Source: Tipula vernalis
Lineage: Eukaryota > Arthropoda > Insecta > Diptera > Tipulidae
NCBI GenBank assembly: GCA_958295665.1
Contig: OY282560.1
Location: 256,351,368 to 256,415,367, forward strand
DNA: 64,000 nucleotides
Direction of reading: 5' to 3'
Part shown: positions 54,850-64,000 of the stretch, piece after piece
Numbering within the stretch: the first letter of the stretch is position 1
How the letters are laid out: each line of letters opens with the position of its first letter
Position numbers and translations under genes: made by a program
The notes under the pieces: generated by a model
Told to the model about the DNA's origin: nothing
Seen by the model: only the letters and a program-made list of their open reading frames with translations
Database searches by the model: none

Positions 54850-57800
54850 CCTCATCCGGCACACTTTCTATAGGTAAAACACATACTCTGTCAATACCCC
54901 GTTGAAACACTTCCGACGCTGTTCTCACTCGAAACCACTCGAACGAGTTCATCCTTTCATGGACGTAGTTTGATGATACGACCCATCAACCATTTCAAAG
55001 GCGGCACGTTATCATCCTTAAGAAGAACAAACGCTCCCTCTTTAATATTTGGATTTTTATTTTGCCACTTGGTGAGGCGTTGTAGCTCAGACAGATACTC
55101 AGAAGACCACCGTTTTCAGAAAATTTGTGTACAGTATTGAAGGCGTTGGTATCGCGACAGTCGGTTAAAATTTAAGTGCATTAGTGTAGGTTCAGGCAAA
55201 CAATTCAAAGGGCATCCAATAAGAAAATGTCCCGGTGTAAGAGGTGCTAAATCATCAACATTATTGGACATAGGCGTAATAGGCCGTGAATTAAGAATTG
55301 CTTCTATTTGAACGGTAATTGTCATTATTTCTTCGATTGTACAACTATACGTTCCCAGGGATGCTTTGAGACGAGGCCACCGAAATGAGGTGACCGCGGA
55401 GGAATAGTCATCCAATTGATGCTCTCTTCAGCAAAGTATTTAGAGAGCTTGGAGCGATGAATCTCAGAGTCAAATAATCTCTGAAGCTCTCTGAGCTCAG
55501 CTCTTGCTCCTATAAAGGTCGTCGCATTATCGCTGTACATGTTAATACATGGACCTCTACGAGCGACAAACCGTCGGAATGCAGATATAAACGACGGGGT
55601 TGATAGGTCATGCACCACCTCGATATGCACAGCTTTTGTTGAAAAACATATAAAAATTGCGACATAAGCTTTAAGAGTGAAATTAGAACGTAATAATGGT
55701 TTTATTGCAAATGAACCGCAGTAGTCGACACCAACATTCTCGAAAGCTCTACCTATCTTCACTCGATTAGCGGGCAGTTGTCCCATTAGCTGTTCGACTG
55801 AGGTAGGTTTCATTCTGAAACATCGCCAACATTTGTGAAATTTTTTGCGACATTTATTACGGCCATCTACCACCCAATATTTCTATCGTACAAAGCTTAA
55901 TAAAGCCTGCGGACCAGCGTGGAGATTTCGGCAATGTTCGTTTTGAACAATTAGTTCCGCAAATTTACATTTTGGAACAATGATAGGATATTTTTGATCA
56001 AAGCCCAAATTTGAATTACTCAACCATCCTCCAATTCGCAGCAGCATTAACGAATCAAAAAACGGATTTAAATTTTTTAGTGGACTTTGCTTTGGAAAAC
56101 ACTTGTTTTTATTCATGTGGTCAATGTCCTTTTTGAAATGCTGATTCTGATAAAATTTACATAAACATGACATTGCAAGCTCAAGTTCGCATGCCTTAAG
56201 TGGCCCATCTTGAACTGGTTTTAAGTCAAGTTGGTTTGGATCCCTTCGCAATGCAATACGAAAACGGATTTTTGATACATAACGAAGACAAAGTGCCGAT
56301 ATACGAACCAAGTTGCTTAATTCTGAATATTTCAATACAAAATAATACTGATTGTGCACTAATTGAGGTAAGTGCAGCCTGTCTCACTTCAGTTTCGTCG
56401 CGTTCCATTTCAATACCGTCATTCGTTATTTTATTTTCTTGCCATGCAACACTCGAATCAACTAAAAATGGTGGGCCATGCCACCACATTTCAGACTTTT
56501 TCAATTCCTTGACCTTCGACCCTTTTGAAACAATATCAGCGGGATTCATTTTGCTTGAAACATATCTCCAAAAATCTATTTGCACCAGATCTTGAATTTT
56601 AGATAACCGATTCGCTACAAATACACAATATTTTGAAGGAGACGATCTGATTCGATGGAGGGTTATTTCAGAATCCGTCCACAAGAATACCCGGTTGAAT
56701 TTTAGTTTAACTGAATGAGACATTTTGCTGTACGTTTCAGCAAGAAGAAGCGAGCTCCAATTTGGGAATGGTTTGCTCTTTAATCGGTGCCACCTTAGAT
56801 TTTGCACACAGAATATTGCTTGTTACTGTGCCATTTTCATAAATCACGCGAACGTAAAGTACACATCCATATCCCAATTTGGACGCATCACCGAAACCAT
56901 GATGCTCAATTTCTTTAAATGAGCAAAGTGTTAGAACACTACGGGGAATACTCATACTTGATAAGTCATTCATCTCTTGACTAATTTCGATCCATTCTGC
57001 GATTAAATCTGTTGGAACATTGTCATCCCAATTTAATGATGGGCAATACCAAAGTTTCTGCATAAATAAATTGGCCATGTATATAACAGGTGCCACCAAC
57101 CCAATGGGATCGTATGCTTGAGCGATTGAAGAGAGTATACTTCGTTTTGTACAATGACTCTGCTTGGACCGTGGTATCATGGTCGTACCAAGTATCTGAA
57201 GAGTATCATTCTCATGATTCCACGAAAGTCCAAAGACAGTACTGGTGTCATTACAAGCTTGATTTATGGATGGTGTTATTTCTGAGTAATTAGAACACCA
57301 TTTCCTAAGCTCAAAACCACCTTTTGATAATAGTGAAGTAAGTTCTCGTTTTAAATTTATTGCACTATCAACACTATCAGCTCCCGCAGCATGGGTGCGG
57401 CCATCGGGTGACTAATACATTCATCATGAGCAAGTTGTTTCAATGTTGTTATTGCTGCAAATGGAGCACTCGCAGTCCCATATGTTACAGTATTCAACGT
57501 ATAAATCTGTATATTTTTTGTAAGTTTTGATCGCTAGCTCTGACATTGATCTGCCGATACATTTTTGACATATCCGCAACCAATGCAAATCTATAAGATC
57601 GTGAGCGAGCGAGATGTGCAAAAATATCATCCTGTATGGTTGGACCAATCATAAGAAAATCATTAAGCGAACACCCTGACGTCGACTTGTGCGAGGCATT
57701 GAAAACGACCCTTACCTTCGTGGTCGTACTACTTTCTCTGATTACGGAATGATGTGGCATAAAATAACTTGGAGAACACTGTTGTTGATAATTAGAAGCT

Positions 57801-58033
57801 AATTTCATATGGCCGAGTGACAAATATTCATCCATAAACTCACAATATGATTTGTGAAGTTCTGGATTCTTTGAAAGCTTTTGTTCCATATATTGGAATT
57901 GTCTGAGAGCACCGTACGCTGTTTCACCAAGGTTTTCAATGCCTGGTTTGAGTGGTAATGCAACCGTATACCTGCCATCAGAAGCGCGTTTTACGGTATT
58001 AGTGTAATGTTGCTCGCATGCCTTTTTAATAAT
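54850..58033 (-). pseudogene. BEL/Pao pol, 5'-truncated (BEL-3)
   Basis: Minus strand. From 58033: QHYTNTVKRASDGRYTVALP, SPSYFMPHHSVIRESSTTTK, VRVVFNASHKSTSGCSLNDF and ALVADMSKMYRQI (RT). The YxDD region near 57400 is lost in a rearranged stretch. Then ELRKWCSN, SILSSIAQAYDPIGLVAPV, FGDASKLGYGCVLYVR (RNase H), LWTDSEITLHRI, CFRMKPTSVEQLMGQLP, VGVDYCGSFAIK, MYSDNATTFIGARAEL and PPRSPHFGGL (integrase D, D and the end of the E block, which is disrupted), LTPGHFLIGCPLNCLPEP, and a DUF5641 tail (PPLKWLMGRI) near 54990. At least seven frameshifts or stops. Gag, protease and LTRs are absent. Confidence 0.85.
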
Positions 58034-58249
58034 TTAACTTTAAAATATGATATTACAAATAAAAAATGTTCAATAAAAGTAAATATTTGTTAAAAAATAT
58101 TTATATTTATTTACGATAGATGGTGTTACTTGAAACATTTTTGTATTATTTTGAGTCCATGATAAAATTTTACAGGCACATTTAATATTGTGTCCCAGTT
58201 CAAGAAAGCGCAAAATCATTCGGGCTTGGTCAGAGCACCCTGTATTTTA
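58034..58249. other. short AT-rich spacer
   Basis: No feature seen. Confidence 0.3.
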
Positions 58250-59132
58250 TAGAGCCATAATCAAAAAATCTGAGCTTTTATAAGGGAATTAGAAACGAGG
58301 AAAAAACCAAACTTTTCATAGTAAAACACACAAAACATATGGGAAATCACTTTTTTTCCTAAGACAAATTTTTAAATGAAAACGTTACAACTTCTTAATT
58401 ATGATTTCTGAGATACTTTCATAAATGTTTGAATTTCAACATACATATATGAATATCGTTTAAGTAAATCGTTTTTATTTTCTTGTAATAATTGATTTAT
58501 TTAAACCAAAATATTAAAAAAAATTTATAACAACAGAATTCTGGTAAAATTGAAATAAAAGCTTACTACGATTCGTTTGGTTATTAAGTCAATATACATT
58601 ACATAGATGGCAGTGATGGCCGTAAAAATTTGAAAAAATCGTACCAAAAATTACCACCTGGGGAAATTTTAAGTTCAAAAATTGTAGGAAAAGCAAAAAA
58701 AATTCACAAAATATAGGAACGTGTGATAATTTTGCGATTAAATAATTTTTTTTCGTATTTTTCTGTAATCATTTTAGACATCTTACGTACACTAGCAAGA
58801 CTAAAGATAAATTTAGCAAGTATTATTTTAATTTGTCAGAGCCAACTTTGATGTATTTTTCAAAATGAAAGTTCGAAAAAATATATTTTAGAAATAATTT
58901 AATTTTAATATTTCTGCAATTAATATTTACTTAATACTAATCCTTCTTGTATATTGTTCTTAAAGATATGCAGAAAACTTTTATTTAAACATTTTATAAT
59001 ATTTTTGCTTTTTTCATTGAAAAACTTGAAGCTAAAAAACACCATTTTTACTATGGATTCCTATGGAAATCAGTGAAAAGTTATACCACTAAAAAAGCTT
59101 CTAAAAAATACGTCATTAAGATTATGGCTCTA
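58250..59132. mobile_element. 883-bp TA-flanked TIR element (MITE-like)
   Basis: TAGAGCCATAATC begins it and GATTATGGCTCTA ends it, exact 13-bp inverted repeats, with TA outside each (58248-58249 and 59133-59134). TA duplication suggests Tc1/mariner or a similar superfamily. No transposase frame is recognisable. Confidence 0.65.
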
Positions 59133-60474
59133 TACTCTAGAAGGCTCTGGCTTGGTTCATCTGATATTCTTATCTGTGCCCTAAGTTAAACTTAAGTTAA
59201 TGTTGCGCTTTAATATTTTGTTTATTTAGATTGAAATAAACCCTTAGTGAAACTCATACTTTTGCTAGTTGATAAAACCAAACTCAAGCCCACTCACTGT
59301 TTATTTTTTTAACGAAACTTTTTCTAATTTAAAGGAAATAGTAGACAGTCACCTGTAAGGGTTTTTTAATTTCGACATTTTGAATCAGACTGAAATTATG
59401 ATTTTAATAGTCTATATAATTTAGCCGTCTACCTCTTCGCTAGATTTTCTTATTCCACGGCACCCGGTTTTTAAAGTTCGGAGGTTTTATATCGTTATAA
59501 TACAACGAATGCAATAACGTTGTAACAAAACGATTAAAAAAATTATTTGGTTACCCAAACCCGTAACGGAAACGAAATTTTAGTGAATGAGTGTAACTGA
59601 CATCATAACGATTGAGAATTTTTTGTGGTTTAAATAATTAACAGTTTGGTGCAAAATTAGGTGTATTTCACGCATAACATAAAGGTAGGAAATCCTGTAA
59701 TTTAATAAATAAAATTTAATTTCTTATTTATTTTAAACTAGAATTCTTTTTTTATCGAGTTTATCTGACAGTTTTGAAAATCTAAGTTCCAACCAGTTTA
59801 AAACTTATGTCTATAGTGGGTTACTCGTGTTACCTTTTCGACATTAATCGATAAAATTTCTATTTTATCAATGGAATTTTGGCTTTAGGGCCTAGGAAGC
59901 CAAGATCATTTAATTGTAATAGTTACATATATTTTATGTAGTACAGTGCGTTTCATAACTATGTCACCACTTGATTTTTTGGTCTAATTAAATAATTAAT
60001 TTAAAAATTTAAAAAAAAAATAATGCAGAATGACGATGATTACAAAGTACACTTATATAAAAACTAAAACATCCACTTTTGATTGGTAATGATTTAAAAA
60101 AATCGGAGTTTTAAATATTCGCTTTGTCATAACTTTTTGAAAAATGTACAAACTTCAATCAAGTAAATAAAAATAAAGTAAATTTATAGGACTAGTTTGC
60201 TTTTCCCCAACACTATAATTCCAGTTTGGGCATGATTCCAATTAACTAATTAATGATTTCGGGCGGTAATTCACTCGAGGCAAGTTCATCGCAGGTCATT
60301 AACCTGCTAGAATAATCCGTTACCTCCGTAAACACTAAGTTACACATCCCTCAAATGTTAACAATATGGCCACTCAAGTTGGGGCCCTTAGTTTAGTTGT
60401 GTGAAAATATTTTGATTTGATTTGTCATATCTGAAGTACGAGGCGTTTATATTTTAATTGTTTATTTATTTATT
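59133..60474. other. AT-rich DNA without recognisable genes
   Basis: No coding or repeat structure recognised, apart from a small GCAGGTCATTAACCTGC hairpin near 60291-60307. Confidence 0.45.
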
Positions 60475-60655
60475 TCAGACTATTCTACAGTTAACCCTAA
60501 TGAATAGTATAACTAACATAATAACACAAAAATTAGTTTAGGATCAAATATAATCCTTAAGTCAGCGACTGAACCTACATTACTAATCTACGAGTAATTA
60601 CCGTCCAAATGATAATTTAAATAAAAAAATGTTCTATTAACGTTCTCCATACAGT
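60475..60655 (-). pseudogene. LINE RT fragment related to 13299-14853
   Basis: Minus strand from about 60650: FFYLNYHLDGNYS, then SNVGSVADLRIIFDPKLIF. The LINE at 13411-14787 has VFNYQLEGNELCRVTSIVDL and GVFFDQKLTF at the same place. It is followed on the left by TATTCTACAGTTA and a (TTTA)n run at 60461-60475, as in the 3' end of that LINE. Confidence 0.6.
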
Positions 60656-60656
60656 C

Positions 60657-60989
60657 ATGCTACCGGTCTTACGACACTTTTAAATGTGTTTTTTATTAAC
60701 ACGTAGAAACATTTTAGTATTTACGAACGGTAATTCAACGAAAACCGGCTAATAGACAGAATTCTATTTATTTAATTTTTAATTTAATATGTTCCGAAGA
60801 TTGTAAGAGAATTCAATCCAGTTTCGAACTGATGAGCTTATGATTATGAAAAAATCAATCCTCTCATCAGGCCGCGGCGACTGGACTGACTATACCACAA
60901 TTTACATTCTATATATACAGAATGTCCTGTGCTTTATGTACTAGCGAATCGTACTAATACAGATAAATTCAATTACAATTTTTTCTTCT
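60657..60989 (-). repeat. SINE-like unit, copy 1
   Basis: 333 bp. It is the inverted counterpart of 61327-61659, almost base for base (one difference noticed). In minus orientation it carries the same A-box-like and B-box-like pair and the hammerhead-like core described for copy 3. Confidence 0.85.
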
Positions 60990-61073
60990 TCACGACAATC
61001 ACATAAGCTGTGAACGCTAATTTTACTTTTTAATTTTTTGTTGAATGTTAATTAATTCTTGTAATTTCTAAAT

Positions 61074-61325
61074 ATGCTACCGGTCTTACGACACTTTTAA
61101 ATGTGTTTTTTATTAACACGTAGAAACATTTTAGTATTTACGAACGGTAATTCAACGAAAACCGGCTAATAGACAGAATTCTATTTATTTAATTTTTAAT
61201 TTAATATGTTCCGAAGATTGTAAGAGAATTCAATCCAGTTTCGAACTGATGAGCTTATGATTATGAAAAAATCAATCCTCTCATCAGGCCGCGGCGACTG
61301 GACTGACTATACCACAATTTACATT
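61074..61325 (-). repeat. SINE-like unit, copy 2 (truncated)
   Basis: Same orientation as copy 1 and matching its first 252 bp; it stops at ACAATTTACATT where copy 1 continues with CTATATATAC. It abuts copy 3 directly. Confidence 0.85.
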
Positions 61326-61326
61326 T

Positions 61327-61659
61327 AGAAGAAAAAATTGTAATTGAATTTATCTGTATTAGTATGATTCGCTAGTACATAAAGCACAGGACATTCTGTA
61401 TATATAGAATGTAAATTGTGGTATAGTCAGTCCAGTCGCCGCGGCCTGATGAGAGGATTGATTTTTTCATAATCATAAGCTCATCAGTTCGAAACTGGAT
61501 TGAATTCTCTTACAATCTTCGGAACATATTAAATTAAAAATTAAATAAATAGAATTCTGTCTATTAGCCGGTTTTCGTTGAATTACCGTTCGTAAATACT
61601 AAAATGTTTCTACGTGTTAATAAAAAACACATTTAAAAGTGTCGTAAGACCGGTAGCAT
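61327..61659 (+). repeat. SINE-like unit, copy 3
   Basis: 333 bp. TGGTATAGTCAG (61419-61430) fits the pol III A-box consensus TRGYNNARYNGG at 11 of 12 positions, and GTTCGAAAC (61487-61495) fits the B-box GWTCRANNC. They are 68 nt apart, as in a tRNA with a long variable region. Between them CTGATGAG and CTCATCAG can pair. The body is AT-rich and ends CCGGTAGCAT. A tRNA-derived SINE head is the simplest reading; no acceptor stem of quality is left. Confidence 0.55.
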
Positions 61660-61708
61660 ATTTAGAAATTACAAGAATTAATTAACATTCAACAAAAAAT
61701 TAAAAAGT

Positions 61709-61930
61709 TATATATGAGAGTGTAACGTAAACTAACGGTGTTTAATTCTATTCTATTCTACGTCAATTGTTTATTTTATGGTGTAATTTATATAGACGCA
61801 GTCGTTTGAATTTATTGGTACGCGTACAATGATCGACTAACTGTGAGTAGTTTTAATTTTAGTTAATAATTTGGGAAATTTTTAAATATTTTGATGAATA
61901 AATATTAAATTTTAAAACAGGTAATAAATA
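61709..61930. other. AT-rich spacer upstream of the Tc1 scrap
   Basis: No clear feature. It may be the 5' part of the decayed Tc1-like element that follows. Confidence 0.3.
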
Positions 61931-62050
61931 TGGCGAGAGGAAAAGTTTTAAGTAACAGAAATAATAGTTTACAAGAAATATGGCCTCTCCAACAGAGCAA
62001 TTGCTTCCAAAATAGGGCGCTCCGAACACACCCAGAGAAAAGTATATTCA
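61931..62050 (+). pseudogene. Tc1-like transposase N-terminal scrap
   Basis: ATGGCGAGAGGAAAAG opens a frame reading MARGKVLS. After a frame change it continues GLSNRAIASKIGRSEHTQ, the first helix-turn-helix of Tc1-type transposases. Nothing of the catalytic domain follows. It is a different family from the element at 5124-6678. Confidence 0.6.
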
Positions 62051-62641
62051 CTTATTATGATTAACACTGGAATAACCTCCTAGGAATAACATTAAATTAT
62101 GCGTATTCCATTTAATCACATATGATTCAATATAAGATTGATTTAATCTTAAGTTTTTATGAAATATACCATAGTTTGATCATTTGATACATAAAAAAAC
62201 ATTCCCGGTTATTCATAAATCATGCTTTTTATTAATAATTTCTCTAAAAATATTCCGATGTTACGAATTATTTTATCTCGGAAAACTAGGATTGAATTCC
62301 TATTCAAATCACGGAATATGCTAGTTTACTAGTAAATACAATAAATTTTTACAGAGGCATTATACAGTCCTGATTAATTTTTATTTATTGGATCCAATGA
62401 GAAGAAATTGCTAGCCGTGATCACAAATTTTTAATTTTTGTTATCTTCTATTACCCCCTCCAGAATATAAAACAAAGGAAAATGAACCAAAAAAAAAAAA
62501 TCGGGACCTGGCATACATTTCATGCAATTTTGCGAATGAGGCAAATAGAGGAATAATTCATGAATATAAAGTATAAATTATGTTATCGTAATTAATAATT
62601 TGATCCTAATATGCACATTACAAGCGATTTACTGTTAACTA
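62051..62641. other. AT-rich DNA without recognisable features
   Basis: No gene or repeat recognised. Confidence 0.4.
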
Positions 62642-62855
62642 CAGTCTTCCCCCGAAATAACGCCGAATCGATATTTTAAAATAAATCATTTTTTTTAAAT
62701 AAATTTAAGCAAGGATTAAATTTTAAATTTATTTTTTTTTTAATGCTTAGGCCTTATACTCAATATGGCGTAGTATTAAAAACACTATCTTTTCAAATAA
62801 AGGAAAACAATTATTTTAATGCAACGCCTAGGCCGATACAATCGAGGGAAGACAG
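62642..62855. mobile_element. 214-bp pogo/Tigger-like MITE
   Basis: Left end CAGTCTTCCCCCGA; reverse complement of right end CTGTCTTCCCTCGA; two mismatches in 14. TA flanks both ends (62640-62641 and 62856-62857). Ends of the CAGT..TCCC.CGA type occur in pogo/Tigger elements. Non-coding. Confidence 0.6.
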
Positions 62856-63551
62856 TATACGTGTACAGTTTTAGAAATTCGAACGTTTTACTTTTATGTT
62901 CAATCCAAGTGTAAAGTTTGGACTGTATAGATGCGTCAAGTGTTTTAGTGAAATTAAACAAATAATAATTTTTTGTGGAATAAATAATAATAATAATTGT
63001 GTAAGTATTTAATAATTATAATTATTGTGTAAATGTTATTTATTAGATTATAGCACAGTGAAAGTGCAAATATTATTTATTAAGCTATTATAGTGCGAAT
63101 AATAAACAAAAACGATGGGGTTATGATTTTTTTTTTTTGTATTTGTACGAAAGTGATTATAAATTTTGGAATTTAATATTTAAGCATGTATGTACGTACA
63201 CCAATACCTCGATATACGCCCTAAATCGGTTCCTGAAAATTTGGCCGTAAATGGAAATGCCGTAAAGCGAATTTTTTTTTCATATACAATTTCATGCAAA
63301 CCCGTTTCGAGAAAAGAAAAAAAAATCATGTAGGGGAATCCCCTAGTTTACTATTTTATATGTTGAATTTTTTTACCTTTTCCTTTGAAGAATAAAAATG
63401 TTTCACAAACAGTTTTCTTTTTTTATTTTTGATTGGATAAACTGAAATTTGTATTTGTAGAAAATATACTTCATAATTTTTTTTAATTTTATTTATTTAT
63501 TTTATTTTCCTGAAAATGTTTAAATAAGCCGCCAAGTTGTAGTTTTTCAAT
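62856..63551. promoter_or_regulatory. upstream region of the SAM-domain gene
   Basis: AT-rich. 63204-63275 has CCTCGATATACGCCCTAAATC and GCCGTAAATGGAAATGCCGT, which look like another Tigger-like end. No promoter motif can be assigned with confidence. Confidence 0.3.
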
Positions 63552-63898
63552 ATGGATCCTGGTAATACGAGTTCCACGAATTCATCACATGATGACGCGT
63601 TAAGAGAGCCCGAAAGTGCACAAATCGACATAAATTCTGTTATTTTTGTGGATTTTAATTTACATAACCTACTTAAGGAATGGTCAATGGAACCAATTTT
63701 ACCGAAATTGTTAGGTAACATACAAAGTTTACTATACCCAACAAATTTCTAAAGTGATTTTGTATTATTTAAGAATTCAATATTGACATGGAGAGCTTAG
63801 CGTATTTAACAGAAACAGAAATATGCGAAATTTTCAAAACGGATCTTGGAAATCGATCAAAATTTCGTGCGAGACTCAACGAGTGGAAAAAAAACCAT
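63552..63898 (+). CDS. 5' exons of a gene with a SAM-like domain (continues past window)
   Basis: Exon 1 is 63552-63714 (ATG in CAATATGGAT) and exon 2 is 63774-63898. They are separated by a 59-bp intron starting GTAACA and ending ATTTAAG. Splicing restores a frame reading FNLHNLLKEWSMEPILPKLL, then EFNIDMESLAYLTETEICEI and LGNRSKFRARLNEWKKNH. This is the pattern of a SAM domain (short helices, L..LTE.E...IF...LG.R.K...). A second donor GTATGT follows in phase 0 at 63899. The first 25 residues are Ser/Asn-rich and probably disordered. Function unknown; SAM domains mediate protein or RNA binding. It could be a host gene or a transposon-derived one. Confidence 0.6.
63715..63773 (+). other. 59-bp intron in the SAM-domain gene
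   Basis: GT at 63715 and AG at 63773, with a pyrimidine-rich stretch (TTTTGTATTATTTAAG). Read through, the frame stops at 63750-63752; splicing removes this stop. Confidence 0.6.
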
Positions 63899-64000
63899 GT
63901 ATGTATACATATATTAACTAAATCAATTATACTTATACCACGTTTACACGAAACGTACTTTAATATCATAGTACTTTTTTGCGAACAAAGTATTTTTCGG

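Larger units (their letters stand above)
61025..61708. repeat. large inverted repeat, about 301-bp arms
   Basis: Arm 61025-61325 and arm 61408-61708 are reverse complements and include the unit (copy 2 and most of copy 3) plus 49 bp of shared outer flank. The 82-bp spacer is the 5' part of copy 3. This is an inverted duplication of a locus, not two independent insertions. Confidence 0.85.

Noticed and set aside
61412..61505. Functional tRNA gene
   Set aside because: A-box and B-box-like motifs and a T-loop-like TTCGAAA are present, but the acceptor stem pairs poorly and the central region does not form a proper anticodon arm. A SINE head is more likely.

Overview
This window is AT-rich eukaryotic DNA, almost certainly from an insect. 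The transposon mix is typical of insects: BEL/Pao, Gypsy and errantivirus-type LTR elements, jockey-like and other LINEs, Tc1, mariner, piggyBac and hAT. The introns are short (59 and about 120 bp) with GT-AG ends, and the standard code is used. The order is not determinable by eye; Diptera fits best. I see no bacterial-type operons, rRNA, canonical tRNA or CRISPR. Nearly all recognisable coding sequence is mobile-element derived. Only two short stretches look like possible non-transposon exons (53155-53274 and 63552-63898).

Layout. 1-2278: 3' half of a BEL/Pao pol with a probable LTR, then a 5'-truncated jockey-like LINE end. 2279-5121: featureless. 5124-6678: a whole Tc1-like element with TIRs, TA target duplication and a transposase containing a clean GT-AG intron. 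6700-8121: a decayed MITE and a Gypsy RT scrap. 8566-16500: one Gypsy element (A: probable LTR, PBS, gag, pol) fused inside its integrase to a second related Gypsy (B), which is itself split by a 5'-truncated LINE (13299-14853). 16500-35900: minus-strand remains of one LINE family spread over 19 kb. The spread is explained by later insertions: a 393-bp MITE, a BEL/Pao element, and several MITEs. The BEL copy was hit in turn by an apparently intact young Gypsy (18343-27881) with near-identical 1.58-kb LTRs, intact gag and pol frames, a tRNA-Lys-type PBS and a 4-bp target duplication.

35900-47600: sparse DNA carrying a hAT remnant, a mariner remnant and a piggyBac pseudogene. A 4.9-kb terminal-inverted-repeat element with a perfect 8-bp target duplication sits just upstream of the piggyBac start codon; it contains seven copies of a 169-bp tandem repeat and a cluster of ~250-bp MITEs. 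47632-53113: an errantivirus-like pol tail and env pseudogene, broken by three insertions (one of which carries another). Two copies of the same unassigned ~0.7-kb retroposon with perfect 13-14 bp target duplications are here. 53411-54209: a foldback element whose arms are tandem short repeats. 54850-58033: a third, 5'-truncated BEL/Pao pol. 58250-62855: MITEs, a LINE fragment, a Tc1 scrap and a striking inverted triplicate repeat whose unit carries a pol III-like A/B box pair and a hammerhead-like core. 63552 to the end: first exons of a gene with a SAM-like domain.

The elements do not form a pathway. The window reads as a record of nested transposition whose order can be worked out from who interrupts whom. 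Such dense nests are typical of pericentromeric or piRNA-cluster DNA, but nothing here proves that.
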